This document shows, one piece after another, positions 18,160-29,199 of a DNA stretch of 64,000 nucleotides; the stretch's first letter is position 1, and every line of letters begins with the position of its first letter. Source of the stretch: Chondrus crispus (taxonomy: Eukaryota; Rhodophyta; Florideophyceae; Gigartinales; Gigartinaceae); contig NW_005178986.1 of the NCBI RefSeq assembly GCF_000350225.1, forward strand, positions 179,970 to 243,969, in the 5' to 3' direction. The translations under genes and the position numbers were made by a program. The notes under the pieces are model-generated. The model was not told where the DNA came from. It was given only the letters and a program-made list of their open reading frames with translations, and searched no databases.

Positions 18160-21100
18160 TTTTGGCTGTTATGATAAAATTTGGGCCATGCCGAGCTGAC
18201 ACTAGCAATGTTAGAATTGGACCTCCGCGAGGTCATAAGACCACAGTTTCGGATGTACTACCAACCCTTGACTTTTGGCTCGCATTTTCCATCTCTTCCC
18301 GAGAAGCGACACTCTCTCCACATATCTCAAGCGCTGCTCAGTTGAGATCTCTTCCGGTTTCTGCTGGTTAATGCGCAAAACGGCCAAGTATGGTACATGC
18401 GGAGCCCGTTTCGTCCGATCCGTTGCCATCTGGAGGGGCGCATGACGGGTTGCAATGTCCCCCTTGCCTGCCAAACACAAGACAGACGAAAACCAAGCCT
18501 GCTAATACTTCTTGATGAACACCAGGTAAGAGCTAGGGCTACAGCTGACACAGGGACGTCCCTGAACCCTTTTGCTACCCTTCATGTAGCGGAGAAATCG
18601 GCTGTGTACCTCTGCACTGCTTGCCGGGACAATAAAGCTGGATGGCAGGTATTGTGTAATCCGGGGAGGTATGGTGCCAAATCAGCGTCAAAGGCCCTGC
18701 GGCTCTGGAAGAGAAGATGTTTTCCCGATGCTCTCAGAAATTCTACCGTCAGCTGTTTCATTTGTTCTAGAAATATCTAGGGCGTACAGTGGAAGCGTTC
18801 AGAGGTGGGTAGTAGGGAAAATAGGAGAAGAAACCCCACGCGGGATTGGACGCTGTTCAATGTCACTTCTGACGGCGAAGCTGTTCGTCCGGCATTTACA
18901 GATGAGCTAATTCGACTTTCTGAATGTGACAACATAACTGCTCAGGAGCTCTTGAGGGACCCTTCCGTGCATCATCTCTGCTATGTACATTTAAACCACA
19001 GCAGAATCTCGCAAGAAAGAGCAATGAGACTACAAAGAACCAACAACTCTGAGGGATGTGTTTTCAAGAATTGCGGGTGTGTTTTTGACAATGATTATCG
19101 TGAAACATCTCGTCTATGGAGAATCAATTCGATCAAGGGGAATAGTTTAGAGGATATGGAAGAACTGTCACAGTTTGACGATAATATCCGGAGTGACTCC
19201 AATGGCTATTTATCTGCTTCAGATGTGAGAGGACAGTACAGCTGTCGTAGCTGTCTCTACATTATCACGGAAGGAAGCTTTGGTAAGCTTCCAAACGTCT
19301 CAGTACCCGAACTGTCTTCACCGATTGATCGCTGGCTCGTTCCGTTTATAAAATTCAGTGTGTCATCAAGCGCAGAAGCGACGAAGTCGCCGTTAACTAA
19401 ACCGTCCTGCTCTGAAGAGCTTTCTGCTGTGGCCATACGGCTTCGCGTGAGCTGCAAATCTATCCAAGTAGAATCAGCGGAGAATGTACGCCTGCTTCCA
19501 TTTGCAGACGTTATAAGGGCTAGAGCACGCTTGTCAAATATTCATGGTTCCAAATGGGCCCGTCCTCTTTCATCATTGGACCGTCGTACTGTCGCCAAAA
19601 TTATAGAAACAGCACTCGCTGCCGAAGGAATAATTTTGAAGAAGCTTGTAGTACAATTGCGTACCACGACCACCCCGGGGAGATGTGAACCGGACGGAAG
19701 AGCGGGTGCTACTGTAGCGACCGGGCTTGCACCCGCCCGTTGCGGAGTACAGTAGTACCCCGCGGGTCACACGTGCTACAACCGCTGGCGTGGCCACGGG
19801 CACACGTGTGTAATCCGTACGGTTATAAGTAGTAATTAGTAGTTAATGGCACGAATTTATTAATTGTGTACAGTAGCTGGTATACAGTAAGTAACAGCTA
19901 CTGTAGCGGGACAGGTGTCCTGGCGTCCCACTTAGGGGTTAAGACCGGGGGCACCTGCCCCGTCCCAGTAAAGAGGAGGCAGACTCGCCTCCCTTCCCTT
20001 TACGGCTAAGTGCTAACACCGTTCCGGTTTTCCTTTAGCTCGGGCTTCTAACCCGTGACCGGCCGTCCGGGTATAACACCACCGACCGGCTGCGCGTCAC
20101 CGGCCACGTGAGCCTTCCCTCTTTTCGAGTCCATCCGTACGGTTTCTATCCGCGCGTGGGTAACCCAGCGTCGCGCGCTCCCTCACCTCTAACCCCCCTC
20201 GTTCCGAGTGGTCGGGACGAAGGTAGTTATACCACAAAGCTCAGTGCACGCTTCCGGGTATACGTTCGTGCTGATGAAGTTCAGAGGCTTCTTGCCGGTA
20301 TGATTTCAGCGAGAAAGGGGGACTACGTCTGCAGATTGGATACGCCCCAGCTATATACTGAGACAAGAGCTTGTTTGGAATTTGTATCCAAACGTTTTCG
20401 AAAGTGCAAAGAAATATATTGGAATGGTAAATGGTCATTAATTACAGAGGTGGCCTCAATCCCCAGAGCTCTATGGACTGACACTGTGCTAATGATGTCA
20501 TCGCAGAAGAAAATAAACTCATGGAAAATTTTGGCGAACACTACCGGGGGTCGTTTGGTCGATACATTCCCTGTGTCTAATGACTTGGAAGCACTGACGC
20601 ATCCTTCTATTGAGGAGGCTTTAAATGAGAACTCTGAATACTCAAGATATGACCTAGATTTATGTGTTAGGGTGCTGAAAGTAATAGAACAAATGGTACT
20701 GTCCAGAACGAATACCGTTTCTGGGCCGTTGACGGTCAGTACGTCAATTTCAGGGATATGTGAGGTCAGTCCTTCTAACCTCAGTGTTCTGAATGCCATG
20801 GGGATGTCCTATCATATAATGTCACCAAGGGATACCGACAGAAACTCATAGCAGACAGGGAGAGAAAAGGTCCTTGGGAATATAGCAGATTGGACCCTTA
20901 TGCCCTTCCAACGCTGCAGTTTGACAATTGGGATATAGAACCTCTCCATGCCGTAAAGGCAGACCAAAAGGCTATGCCTAAAGTTAATGGTTCCTTACTG
21001 CGAGCAGTAACACAAAAGCGGAAGACGGAAGATGAGGAACTCTTTCTTCCAGATGCGAAAAGGCGCAAAACAGAGGGACAAACCTCTTGGCGACCACAAT

Positions 21101-22075
21101 TGTTGTTGGGTGACAGGGAGGCTTTTGGGGATTCTTTCTCCACGCCCGAAACACAAATAATTCTAGACCGGTTCAACGATGTTTTATTTGGAATTACTGC
21201 CCTCTATAGAAAAGCCCTTGTGGGCGGACAAGAACAGAAAAATTCCGAGTACAACACAAGTACCAGAGAACAGTTTGGACATAAATGCAGCAGTCCACCT
21301 ATCAACTTCAGGACTCTGCTATTGTCGTGCTTCAAACCACATGGAGGGGCTGCTGAACCCACGTTTGATCAGCATGTGATTTGTGTAGAGATTGGCAGAG
21401 ACTCCGCTGGGGACATATTATCGGTGCGGAGATTTCTCAATCTTATTGTTGAACAACTGAAGCCTGGAATGCCTGGACGCCCTCGCTATGTCGCTCTGGT
21501 GATCAACCGTCCTATAAGATATTTAGCGAGCTTTGGTTGGAGTTTTGGAGGAAATCGAAGAAGGACCGGGACAGGATGACGACTACATATGCTGAGTGTG
21601 ATAAGAACGAAGCACTCCCTCTTCACGAGTGGCTTGTTCCATATCCGGGGTTTTCACGCTGAGAAACAAGCCATGTAATCCCTTTCCAAAGAAATTTTAG
21701 ATGGGTTGGGTTTAGAGGAGTTGGCTGGTTGCACAGGACTGTCGAAGTCTCAGGTCGAGAACATCCTCAGTCATTCCCATGCCAGAAACAACCGTACTGT
21801 GCTCTTCAATTTGGCCTGCGCACGAAGGGGAAGTGAGGGCGGACATCAGGAGCAGGGCGAACCAGAGTGGGGACAAAGAGAACGAATCCGACACCAGAGA
21901 GGTCATTGTAGCGCGAAATTTTGAAAGTGACTTTCCTCATTCGTTGGACGATATTCCCATTGGAAGGTGGCGAGAACATGGCTCGAAGACGCGTATAGGT
22001 TCTCCACCGAGTTGCCCTGCGAGGAGCGCGCACTCAGCGGCGAAAAGTCTGCTCGGTTTGTTGCAACTTCGTTGA
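18160..22075 (+). pseudogene. decayed large gene of unrecognised, probably transposon-related family, split by a solo LTR
   Basis: A protein-like signal runs through this whole stretch in pieces. It starts with REVIRPQFRMYYQ near 18225 and has an in-frame TGA around 18346, then a piece with two C-x2-C pairs (YLCTACRDN, SCFICSRN). A TAG follows at 18778-18780, and the same frame continues to 19646. A 590-bp LTR then interrupts it, and it resumes in frame at 20237. Further frame breaks follow at about 20750-20880 and after 21520. Late blocks resemble VGDQPSYKIFSELW and HEWLVPYPGFF (in shifted frames), then GLSKSQVENILSHSHARNN at about 21740. The GDQ...WL-P-GFF pattern recalls DUF6589-type proteins found with eukaryotic transposons, but I cannot confirm that. 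Confidence 0.5.
19647..20236. repeat. solo LTR, 590 bp, with AAGCT target duplication
   Basis: Starts TGTAGTAC and ends ATACCACA. AAGCT lies on each side (19642-19646 and 20237-20241). Removing the insert and one AAGCT joins the flanking reading frames exactly (…LKK / LSARFRV…). No internal retrotransposon sequence is present, so it is what LTR-LTR recombination leaves behind. Its termini resemble but do not match the gypsy LTR at 1281. It contains CACACGTG-type sites near 19765-19810. Confidence 0.88.
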
Positions 22076-22229
22076 GTTGGACAAGAAAGGGGTGCCCAAA
22101 TTGAGCCGGACGAGCTTCGAGGCGTCAAGAAAAAAAATTTCGTCAAAAAAAGATCCGTTTTTGATAATGAAATTAAAGATTTTGGGAGGTTCCCAAACAT
22201 GCCCAAATTGTACCGATGGGGAAGGTACA

Positions 22230-22291
22230 TTCAAACTCTTTCGCATTCCTCCCCACTTGCGGCGCCCAACGCGCGTCACGGAGCCCACTTG
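22230..22291 (+). mobile_element. Helitron-type 3' terminus, element otherwise unresolved
   Basis: The last 60 bases (CTTTCGCATTCCT, then a GC stem-loop, then ACGGAGCCCACTTG followed by T) match the 3' end of the Helitron at 59757-61639. No convincing 5' end was found upstream, so this may be a truncated or very short copy. Confidence 0.55.
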
Positions 22292-22879
22292 TACATATTC
22301 TCATTCAGCGTGCCCAGAGCTTTGCATACGTATGAGACATGCAGGGGTATCATATTTCCGCAATTTTATGATAGTGACGGATGGACCAAAATCAGTCATA
22401 TTTTGTGCCCCTTTTCTCCCCAATTGCGTGTTAAATGTGTTGTGCGAGTACAAGACATCTGACGAGTCTGTGTACACGTGCGCAGCTTGCTGTAGCTGAA
22501 ATCTGTCTACCGGTGCCACTTGTGCTCCGCGCAGAACACATGCGCTACCCTTGGGCGCTGTAGAGATCTCCCTGATCAAGCCTTAAATTGCAAATTTTGC
22601 CTTATTGGTGTGCCCCGAATGTGTTTCTTGCAGCCTGAGGCCACCCCCATCTCGCTGAAACGCCTCCATGCAATCGTCCGTCCCTATTTTATTATTATTT
22701 TAACGTCTGACCGATTCAGGGCCATGTTTTTGTGGACGTCGGCGGGTATCTGCGTGCGATGCTCTCCCGACGCAACATCACATAAAGTTTGAAGCGAATC
22801 CCACCGAACAACAGTTCGAACAACAGTTCGGTTCCGTCTTCTTTTCTCATCCTTCCTTCTCACCGACATCCGTCCTCCT
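22292..22879. promoter_or_regulatory. 5' flank of the TRCF gene with TACACGTG site
   Basis: No gene. TACACGTG occurs at 22473-22480, about 400 bases before the start codon; the same 8-mer lies in the 5' flanks of the other host genes here. A direct repeat GAACAACAGTTCG lies at about 22805-22830. Confidence 0.4.
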
Positions 22880-25795
22880 ATGCGGGTACAGAGACAAAAG
22901 ATGTCCTCACAATCTGAAACGCCTTCAGTTCCCTGTCCCGTTCATGTCGCATTTGTCCCCTCCACTGCATTTATTCCTCGTTTCCGCACCCACTCGCGCA
23001 CATCCTCGCTCTCCAATCGCACCACCACGCGTCGGCCCCGTCCAACTAGCTGTCCGGTCGTCTTCTGCACAGAAGCCTCCATTCCCGATGACGACTTCTT
23101 TCTGCCATTGGATGACCTCAATTTGCTGAAGAACAGCACGATTCACGGCACGACGTCCTCCTCTGCCAACCAAACGTCCCTCGCGACCAAAAGAGTAAAC
23201 GCCAAGCGTCTTCAAATCTCTCGGAATACCTCGAAAGACCGTGACGATGAAGACGAAACCCTTCGTTCCCAGATTGTCGATGAAAAACTCTCCGCCGCCG
23301 ATCTCTTTGGAACTGTTGACGCCGCCACATCCCCGGCTGCACCTACTTCACCGCCACACTTAGGCCGCTTTAAACCGCAGCAGCAGAAAACAAACGAATC
23401 CCTACTCATTCCGCAGTCCCCATCGCAAAATGCCCGTGTGTCGTCTTCAGGCGTCCGGGCAAAGACTACAACTCGGAAGCCTCAAAAGCGAACCGAACCA
23501 CAAACTACGCTATATCCGGCGAGAAGGAATGCATCCGGGGTCATTGATATTTCTGCGACAAGGCAGCCAAAGAGGAAGACTCCCTCCCCGTTGCCAAGTG
23601 ATGATGCTACCGTTCGTCCAGGTGATTTAGTTTCGCATTCCCGCCATGGCATTGGTCGTTTTCGAGGTGTCGAGCGGACTGTTAGCACCACAGCCCCGAC
23701 AACGCCTGGTGCGCCTCGTCCTCTTCAGGAATATGCTGTTATTGAATATCGCGATGGCGACGTCTATGTTCCATTCTCACATTTCGAGGTTATTCGACGC
23801 CTATCTGATCTCGAAATGCAAACCTTCGATCGACTTGATACGATTTCCGGTTCGGCAACGTATTACAATTCTTCTAAAGCTTCACGTAGCAAACGCTCAA
23901 AACACGTGGCTAGAGAACGGACACGCGCCAAGATAAGGAAGCAACTTATTAATCTCCATGGCCTGTATGCGGAGAGAACAACAATCGAACGACCCCCATT
24001 TCCTGTTGATGAAGAGGCAGAACAAAGGTTTAATTTGGAGTGCGGGTTTGTCCTCACCGAGGACCAGGAGGCCGCAACAAAACAGATCATGAGAGACATG
24101 AGCAAGAATCGGCGCCCCATGGACCGATTGCTTTGCGGTGATGTGGGGTTTGGAAAAACCGAAGTTGCAGTTCGAGCGGCGTTCCGGGTCTTGGCAGCTG
24201 GGAAGCAAGTCGCCATCCTTGCCCCCACTACAATTTTGGCGCAGCAACACTACGATACTTTTCGAAGCAGATTTGAAGGGGCCTCCGTCAAAATCGCAAT
24301 GGCCTGCATGACCAGATTTACTTCACGGAAGATAAACATTGAGAACAGAGATAGAGTATGCTCTGGAGAGGTTCGCGTCGCCATAGGCACTCACATGTTG
24401 CTCAACGACAAATGTATTTTTCCAGACCTGGGCTTGCTGATCGTTGACGAGGAACATAGATTTGGAGTTAATCAAAAGGAGAAGATTCGAGCTCGATACC
24501 GCGGTATTGATGCGCTCTTTATGTCAGCTACGCCAATTCCACGCACATTGCACCTTACCTTGAGCGGTCTTCGCGACGCTTCTGTCCTAAGGACACCCCC
24601 ACCTGGCAGAAAACCGGTTATCACCAAAGTATCTCCATCTGGTGCAGGAATAGTAAGGGCAGCTATCACCCGGGAGGTTGAGAGGGGTGGTCAAGTGTTC
24701 TTTGTGGTACCAAGGATTGAAGGCATTGAAGCTTTGGCTGACTGGGTCCGGGACTTGTTTCCTGGACTTAAGGTACTAGTTGCGCATGGTTCTATCAATG
24801 ATTTGGAACATCGGATATGGGCCTTTGCACAGAAGGAATACGATGTACTCGTATGCACAACAATTATTGAGAATGGTATCAATATGCCAGATGTCAACAC
24901 CATTATTGTACAGGACGCGGGCAAGTTCGGACTGGCTCAGCTTCATCAACTGCGCGGTCGCGTTGGACGCTCTGATGTTCAAGCTTATGCCTTTCTGCTG
25001 TATGCTTCATCGGGGGCGTGCCAGGCTGTTCACACGCTTGATCGATTGCGTGCTCTGGAAAGATACAGCGATTTAGGAGCAGGGTTTGCAATTGCACAGA
25101 GGGACATGGAGATGCGGGGCGTAGGTACCATTTTAGGAGTTGAGCAACACGGGAACAATTCCATTGAAGGGGAGGAGTACGCGATGATGCTGTCTGAAGA
25201 ACTTGAGCACGCTCGAACCGGAAAGCCAATTCCAGTAGCAATGCCAAATCCTGTGACATCAACAGAAGTGTATCTTCCAATTGCATCGCTCATTCCCGCA
25301 GATTATATAACTGATTTTGATCAAAAGATGACTGCGTATGGGCAGTTGTCCCGGGCCCTGTCAATGAAGGCTGTCAATAGCGTTGTCAAGGGCCTTGAGA
25401 GTCGGTACGGACCTCTGCCGACCTCAACCAGGCGTCATGTGAGCGTCATGGAATTAAAGTTGAGTGGAAAGCCTCTGGGAATAACTAGGATTTTTGCTGA
25501 GAGACAACATGTTATTCTGGAATGGCCAATTGACGAACCCGCGTTCAACTGCTTGGTAGCTTTTTTGCCTGATAAGCAATCAAGAGATCGCTGTGAGCAT
25601 AAAGTGGACGAAGAGCGTGTTATAATTAGGGGCCTTGGCATCTGCAGCGGTGATGTGCAGCTTGCCAAGTTGCGAGTGTATTTGAATTGCTTCAACAAAG
25701 CAGCTTCTGGTCTTCTTCGACAATCGGACAGATACCAACCAGATCCCACAGAACTCGTTGACACCCTTCATCAAATAGAAGCGGACAAAGAGTGA
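22880..25795 (+). CDS. transcription-repair coupling factor (Mfd-like superfamily 2 helicase), probably plastid
   Basis: An ATP-driven translocase that in bacteria removes stalled RNA polymerase from damaged DNA. 971 residues. The first about 240 residues are Ser/Thr/Arg/Pro-rich with few acidic residues at the start, consistent with a plastid transit peptide plus linker. A CarD-like RNA-polymerase-interaction domain follows at about 245-310 (GDLVSHSRHGIGRF ... DGDVYVPFSH). RecG/Mfd helicase core: Walker A GDVGFGKTEV at about 420, DEEHRFGV at about 523 (DEEQ in most Mfd), SATPIPRT, and GRVGRS at about 692. A TRCF C-terminal domain is at about 795-905. The UvrB-homology domain of bacterial Mfd is absent, as in plant homologues. 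A second ATG ten residues in (MSSQSETPS) is an equally possible start. No introns. Confidence 0.93.
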   Translation: MRVQRQKMSSQSETPSVPCPVHVAFVPSTAFIPRFRTHSRTSSLSNRTTTRRPRPTSCPVVFCTEASIPDDDFFLPLDDLNLLKNSTIHGTTSSSANQTSLATKRVNAKRLQISRNTSKDRDDEDETLRSQIVDEKLSAADLFGTVDAATSPAAPTSPPHLGRFKPQQQKTNESLLIPQSPSQNARVSSSGVRAKTTTRKPQKRTEPQTTLYPARRNASGVIDISATRQPKRKTPSPLPSDDATVRPGDLVSHSRHGIGRFRGVERTVSTTAPTTPGAPRPLQEYAVIEYRDGDVYVPFSHFEVIRRLSDLEMQTFDRLDTISGSATYYNSSKASRSKRSKHVARERTRAKIRKQLINLHGLYAERTTIERPPFPVDEEAEQRFNLECGFVLTEDQEAATKQIMRDMSKNRRPMDRLLCGDVGFGKTEVAVRAAFRVLAAGKQVAILAPTTILAQQHYDTFRSRFEGASVKIAMACMTRFTSRKINIENRDRVCSGEVRVAIGTHMLLNDKCIFPDLGLLIVDEEHRFGVNQKEKIRARYRGIDALFMSATPIPRTLHLTLSGLRDASVLRTPPPGRKPVITKVSPSGAGIVRAAITREVERGGQVFFVVPRIEGIEALADWVRDLFPGLKVLVAHGSINDLEHRIWAFAQKEYDVLVCTTIIENGINMPDVNTIIVQDAGKFGLAQLHQLRGRVGRSDVQAYAFLLYASSGACQAVHTLDRLRALERYSDLGAGFAIAQRDMEMRGVGTILGVEQHGNNSIEGEEYAMMLSEELEHARTGKPIPVAMPNPVTSTEVYLPIASLIPADYITDFDQKMTAYGQLSRALSMKAVNSVVKGLESRYGPLPTSTRRHVSVMELKLSGKPLGITRIFAERQHVILEWPIDEPAFNCLVAFLPDKQSRDRCEHKVDEERVIIRGLGICSGDVQLAKLRVYLNCFNKAASGLLRQSDRYQPDPTELVDTLHQIEADKE

Positions 25796-26748
25796 GTTTC
25801 CGGCAGTTTTACTCAGAAGCACGAGTACGAAGAAATGAGTTGGAAGGGGGGGTTTGCTTGTGTGCTTGCCGCCTGGACACGAATTTTCAGTTTCCGATTC
25901 ATTGGTAATGTTAATCCGACATGCCATTGAACCTTGATCTTATTATTTGGAAGCCACATATCTCTTTTCGAAAGTCCCTGAACTTCAAAACAAGCCATGT
26001 GACAAGGATCAGCACGAGGGCTCGTGCTTTTGACTAGATACTCACCAGTGTCCCTATAGCAAATTACTCAGACGGGGGAGAGAAACAAAGCAATGAATTC
26101 TCTCGGGCCTCCGGTCTTTTTTGAGGGCCATGTGGTGGTTTGTTCTTTACCGAAGCCCTGTCCTGTAGAGCAATTTAAAACACCTGTCGTCTTGTGTTAA
26201 ACGGTCTATCGTTTTCTATCAGTTTCGAGCAACTCGCGCTTCCACTCGGCTTGACAATTTGGGGAACGCCGGGAACGCCGCTCTCAACCACAAGATTTTT
26301 CCTCGGTGTATGGGCATGTCGCACTCACCATAATGTATGTCAACACTCTTGGTGGCGAGGAAAATTGCCTCAAATGTATCCCTCTCTTCAACTTTGTGCT
26401 TTTTGCAAACAATAAGACACTTCCATCTCAGCCATTTGTATATTTCGGGAAGAAGTTTTAGGATCAACACACTTGATTCATGGTGGGAAAGAGGCGTGAA
26501 CGCTGACGGAGACCGTCAGGTTGGCTTACGTCATGCACTGCGCTGTACCTTCCTCAGCTCAACCTCCAATAGTCCGCAAAAATATAATAGACCACGAACC
26601 TCATAAAATATTTCTGGCTGGGAAAAAGATACGCGAAGAATCTAATGGACAATGCGGCACGAGGATACTGTCAAACATAACTCTACAAGTTCAACTACAG
26701 GTTGTAATTGTTCATGACATGGAGAAACAGAAAATGGACTCCAGAGTT
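25796..26748. other. convergent intergenic region between TRCF and the membrane-protein gene
   Basis: About 950 bases holding the 3' flanks of both genes. Short frames only; no domain or repeat recognised. Confidence 0.5.
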
Positions 26749-28284
26749 TCAAACTAAGATGTTGTTGTGCTGCAAGTACTCCTTTCCGGAAGGCCTCTGT
26801 GTAATGGTTTCGTCCTGAGTATTGGTAGCACCGCCTCCTGCAGACACGTCTTCGTCCTCCTTAATACCCAAACCTCTTCTGTAAAGAACGAGGAGGGCGA
26901 CTCCCACTGCCACAAAAAAAGCAGCCATTCCAGTACTGACCCCGACAACGACCAAGGTTGAATTTCCCTTCGAAACGGAGGTTTCCGGGAGACTCGAGTC
27001 TGGTGCGGGAGGAGCCAGCGACTCTTTGTCGTTGTGGTTACTCTCAACTAGTTTAGGAAACGTGAACAAGCCAATGGATATCCATCGTTCTCGTTCTGGC
27101 ATCTGAAAAGAACCTCCCAAGACTGCAGAGCTGCTGTTCTCCGGATCAGTAAGCTTTAGTGAAGACAGTTCTCGGCTAGAATCCGGAATTATGTCTTTAT
27201 GCTCATATTGAGATTGCAAGCTGCCAGATTCGTTGAACACCGAAAGAACCGCCTTTTTTGTCCGCACAACGATGGCACCATCATTTCGAAAACTCTCTCT
27301 TTTTGATAAGACGTAAATAGCCGACCCATTGTTTAACACGGCCATATCCACCACATTTATCTCAGAAACGTTCCACAGAGACACAAGAAATCCGGCACCG
27401 TTCAATGAGCGAAGCGCAAGCCGATGCAACCAGCGCGGGCTTTCACCGACATATAATACACCTCTTTCATCAACTGCGAGGTTGGATATTTTCGATTGCG
27501 CAGACGAGGCGGCCGTGCTCCCTTTTTGAGAAATGGTTCCTTCGCTGTCCAAGATAAATGCGGAGAGTTTATGAGGGACCCCAGCGAGTCTGCTCCTGCT
27601 AAGAGCGACAACTATTATTTGCTCACCTTGTAAGGTGTCGGCAATACCAAAAGAAGTCGCACTGTAGTCTGCAGTATAAAGATTTTGACCCCAGATTGAC
27701 GTCAATGACCCAGAACTAGATTTTTGCAGCTGTACGACCCTGGTACTAGCATCTTCTGAGCCAGAAGTTCCCAGGGAGATAAATGCGACGTATATAAAAG
27801 AGAAAATGACCGAAGTTGTTCCGGATATGCACTGGATGTGGGCACCAGAGAGAATTTGAGCTGATTTCACCAAAACCGAAGCAATAAGACTTCCATTGGA
27901 CGTATTAATCTGGTAGAGGACGATATCTGCAGGTATAAAAGATTCCGATGTTTGTACGGATTCTGTATGGGCAACGGCAGCAGCAGCAAACAAGCCCGCG
28001 GCGTGATCGAAAGCTAAAGCAGGAACGATCTCAGGACTGGAGGGAATGTTGATACGCCATCTGAGGTCGAGAGATGGGGAAAGTTTCACGAGAAAGGTTG
28101 CTAATGAGTCTTGGCCGAGGGCATATAGATTGCCTGTCGAGTCACAAACTGTGTCCAGGAGGGTTCCTGGCAAGTCGAAGTTGAGATTAGGAAATTGCAG
28201 AGCAGGTTGTTGTCGGGCTAATGAATGAGGGAAGAGAAAACAGAGAAGGAAGGATATGAAACAGAGCATACAATGAGCCGTCAT
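26749..28284 (-). CDS. type I membrane protein with predicted beta-propeller-like lumenal/extracellular domain
   Basis: 511 residues. A clear signal peptide (MTAHCMLCFISFLLCFLFPH, then SLARQQ) and one transmembrane helix near residues 446-468 (VVVGVSTGMAAFFVAVGVAL), then a short tail of about 40 mostly polar residues. The region between has repeated short beta-type motifs such as VCDSTGNLYALG, VDERGVLYVGES and LNNGSAIYVLS, spaced like blades of an SBBP/NHL-type propeller. Many N-x-S/T sites fit passage through the secretory pathway. I do not recognise a named family. It is divergent from the ABC transporter gene, sharing a roughly 0.9-kb upstream region. Confidence 0.8.
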   Translation of the reverse strand: MTAHCMLCFISFLLCFLFPHSLARQQPALQFPNLNFDLPGTLLDTVCDSTGNLYALGQDSLATFLVKLSPSLDLRWRINIPSSPEIVPALAFDHAAGLFAAAAVAHTESVQTSESFIPADIVLYQINTSNGSLIASVLVKSAQILSGAHIQCISGTTSVIFSFIYVAFISLGTSGSEDASTRVVQLQKSSSGSLTSIWGQNLYTADYSATSFGIADTLQGEQIIVVALSRSRLAGVPHKLSAFILDSEGTISQKGSTAASSAQSKISNLAVDERGVLYVGESPRWLHRLALRSLNGAGFLVSLWNVSEINVVDMAVLNNGSAIYVLSKRESFRNDGAIVVRTKKAVLSVFNESGSLQSQYEHKDIIPDSSRELSSLKLTDPENSSSAVLGGSFQMPERERWISIGLFTFPKLVESNHNDKESLAPPAPDSSLPETSVSKGNSTLVVVGVSTGMAAFFVAVGVALLVLYRRGLGIKEDEDVSAGGGATNTQDETITQRPSGKEYLQHNNILV

Positions 28285-29199
28285 GGAAGAAAAGGAGGTT
28301 TTGGATGGGCATAGCGTGGCAGACTTGGTGAAGAGGCATGGAAGTTGGTAATGCGATGGTAAGGAGCGAGTGCTTTTTTATTAGAGAGGTATTGTCAGCC
28401 AATGTTACCATGTTGTGTGGAGATGAATGGGAATGAGGATTGAAGTGAGAGAACGATTGAGGTTGCTGTTCTATAACATTTCTGTTTTTGGCACTGGGCT
28501 ACGGTCGAGGTGCTGTCTGTGTGCGCCATGCCTTTGGAACGTGTACAACAGCAAGGGTACAAAACTGTGGTCTGGTTCGTGAGACGAATTATTGGCAATT
28601 TACTGTTCTTGAGAGAAGGATGCGTGGGGAGAGGGTTGGGACGTGTGTGAAGATTTACACGTGGATGTCGTGTTGATGCATTCGTGTGGCTGCTCCTGCC
28701 TACCTAAGGAAGAGCAGGAGGTATTGTCCTTACAGACGAAAGAGGTCAGTTCCAAATGTACTGTAAAGGGAGCTGAGCATACGGGCCATGAAGGCAGCGC
28801 GCATTGGTGCCAATGCAGGAGCACGGGTGCCACACTGCGCGCACCTTGGCTGCCTCGGCTGCCTCTGCGCCCACACTGCGATTGATTCAATCCCATCCCA
28901 TACCCCAAGACTCCGTGATCCAAACAACCTTGCTTCCTCTGCCTTCTTCCCCCTCACCGCACGTTCTCCTCAGCCGCGCGCAATCTACTCTTCCCTCCGC
29001 CGACAACAGCGCTAACCCCTCTCTCTCTCTACCATCACAACAATCTAACTCTGCTGCCTCCTCCATCCTCATTTCCTTGTTTTCCTTCCTCCCCACTCCC
29101 CGCTGCTTTTCTCACTACAAAAGGACCGTCCCTCCCGGCTTTCCTGCCTTCCTCCTCCCTCGTGTCGCCTACGCTAACCCTCTCACCGCATCCCTCGAA
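28285..29199. promoter_or_regulatory. shared upstream region of two divergent genes
   Basis: Lies between the starts of the membrane-protein gene (-) and the ABC transporter (+). TACACGTG occurs at 28656-28663. The part next to the transporter (28970-29190) is C/T-rich, typical of a 5' leader. An open frame joins it to the transporter, but the encoded stretch is low complexity. Confidence 0.4.

Noticed and set aside
22077..22499. 140-codon plus-strand frame before TRCF
   Set aside because: It crosses a Helitron 3' terminus and has no domain.
28804..29199. N-terminal extension of the ABC transporter frame
   Set aside because: Ser/Pro-rich, C/T-rich DNA, unlike the family N terminus; the ATG at 29200 gives normal family length. 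A plastid-type extension cannot be fully excluded.
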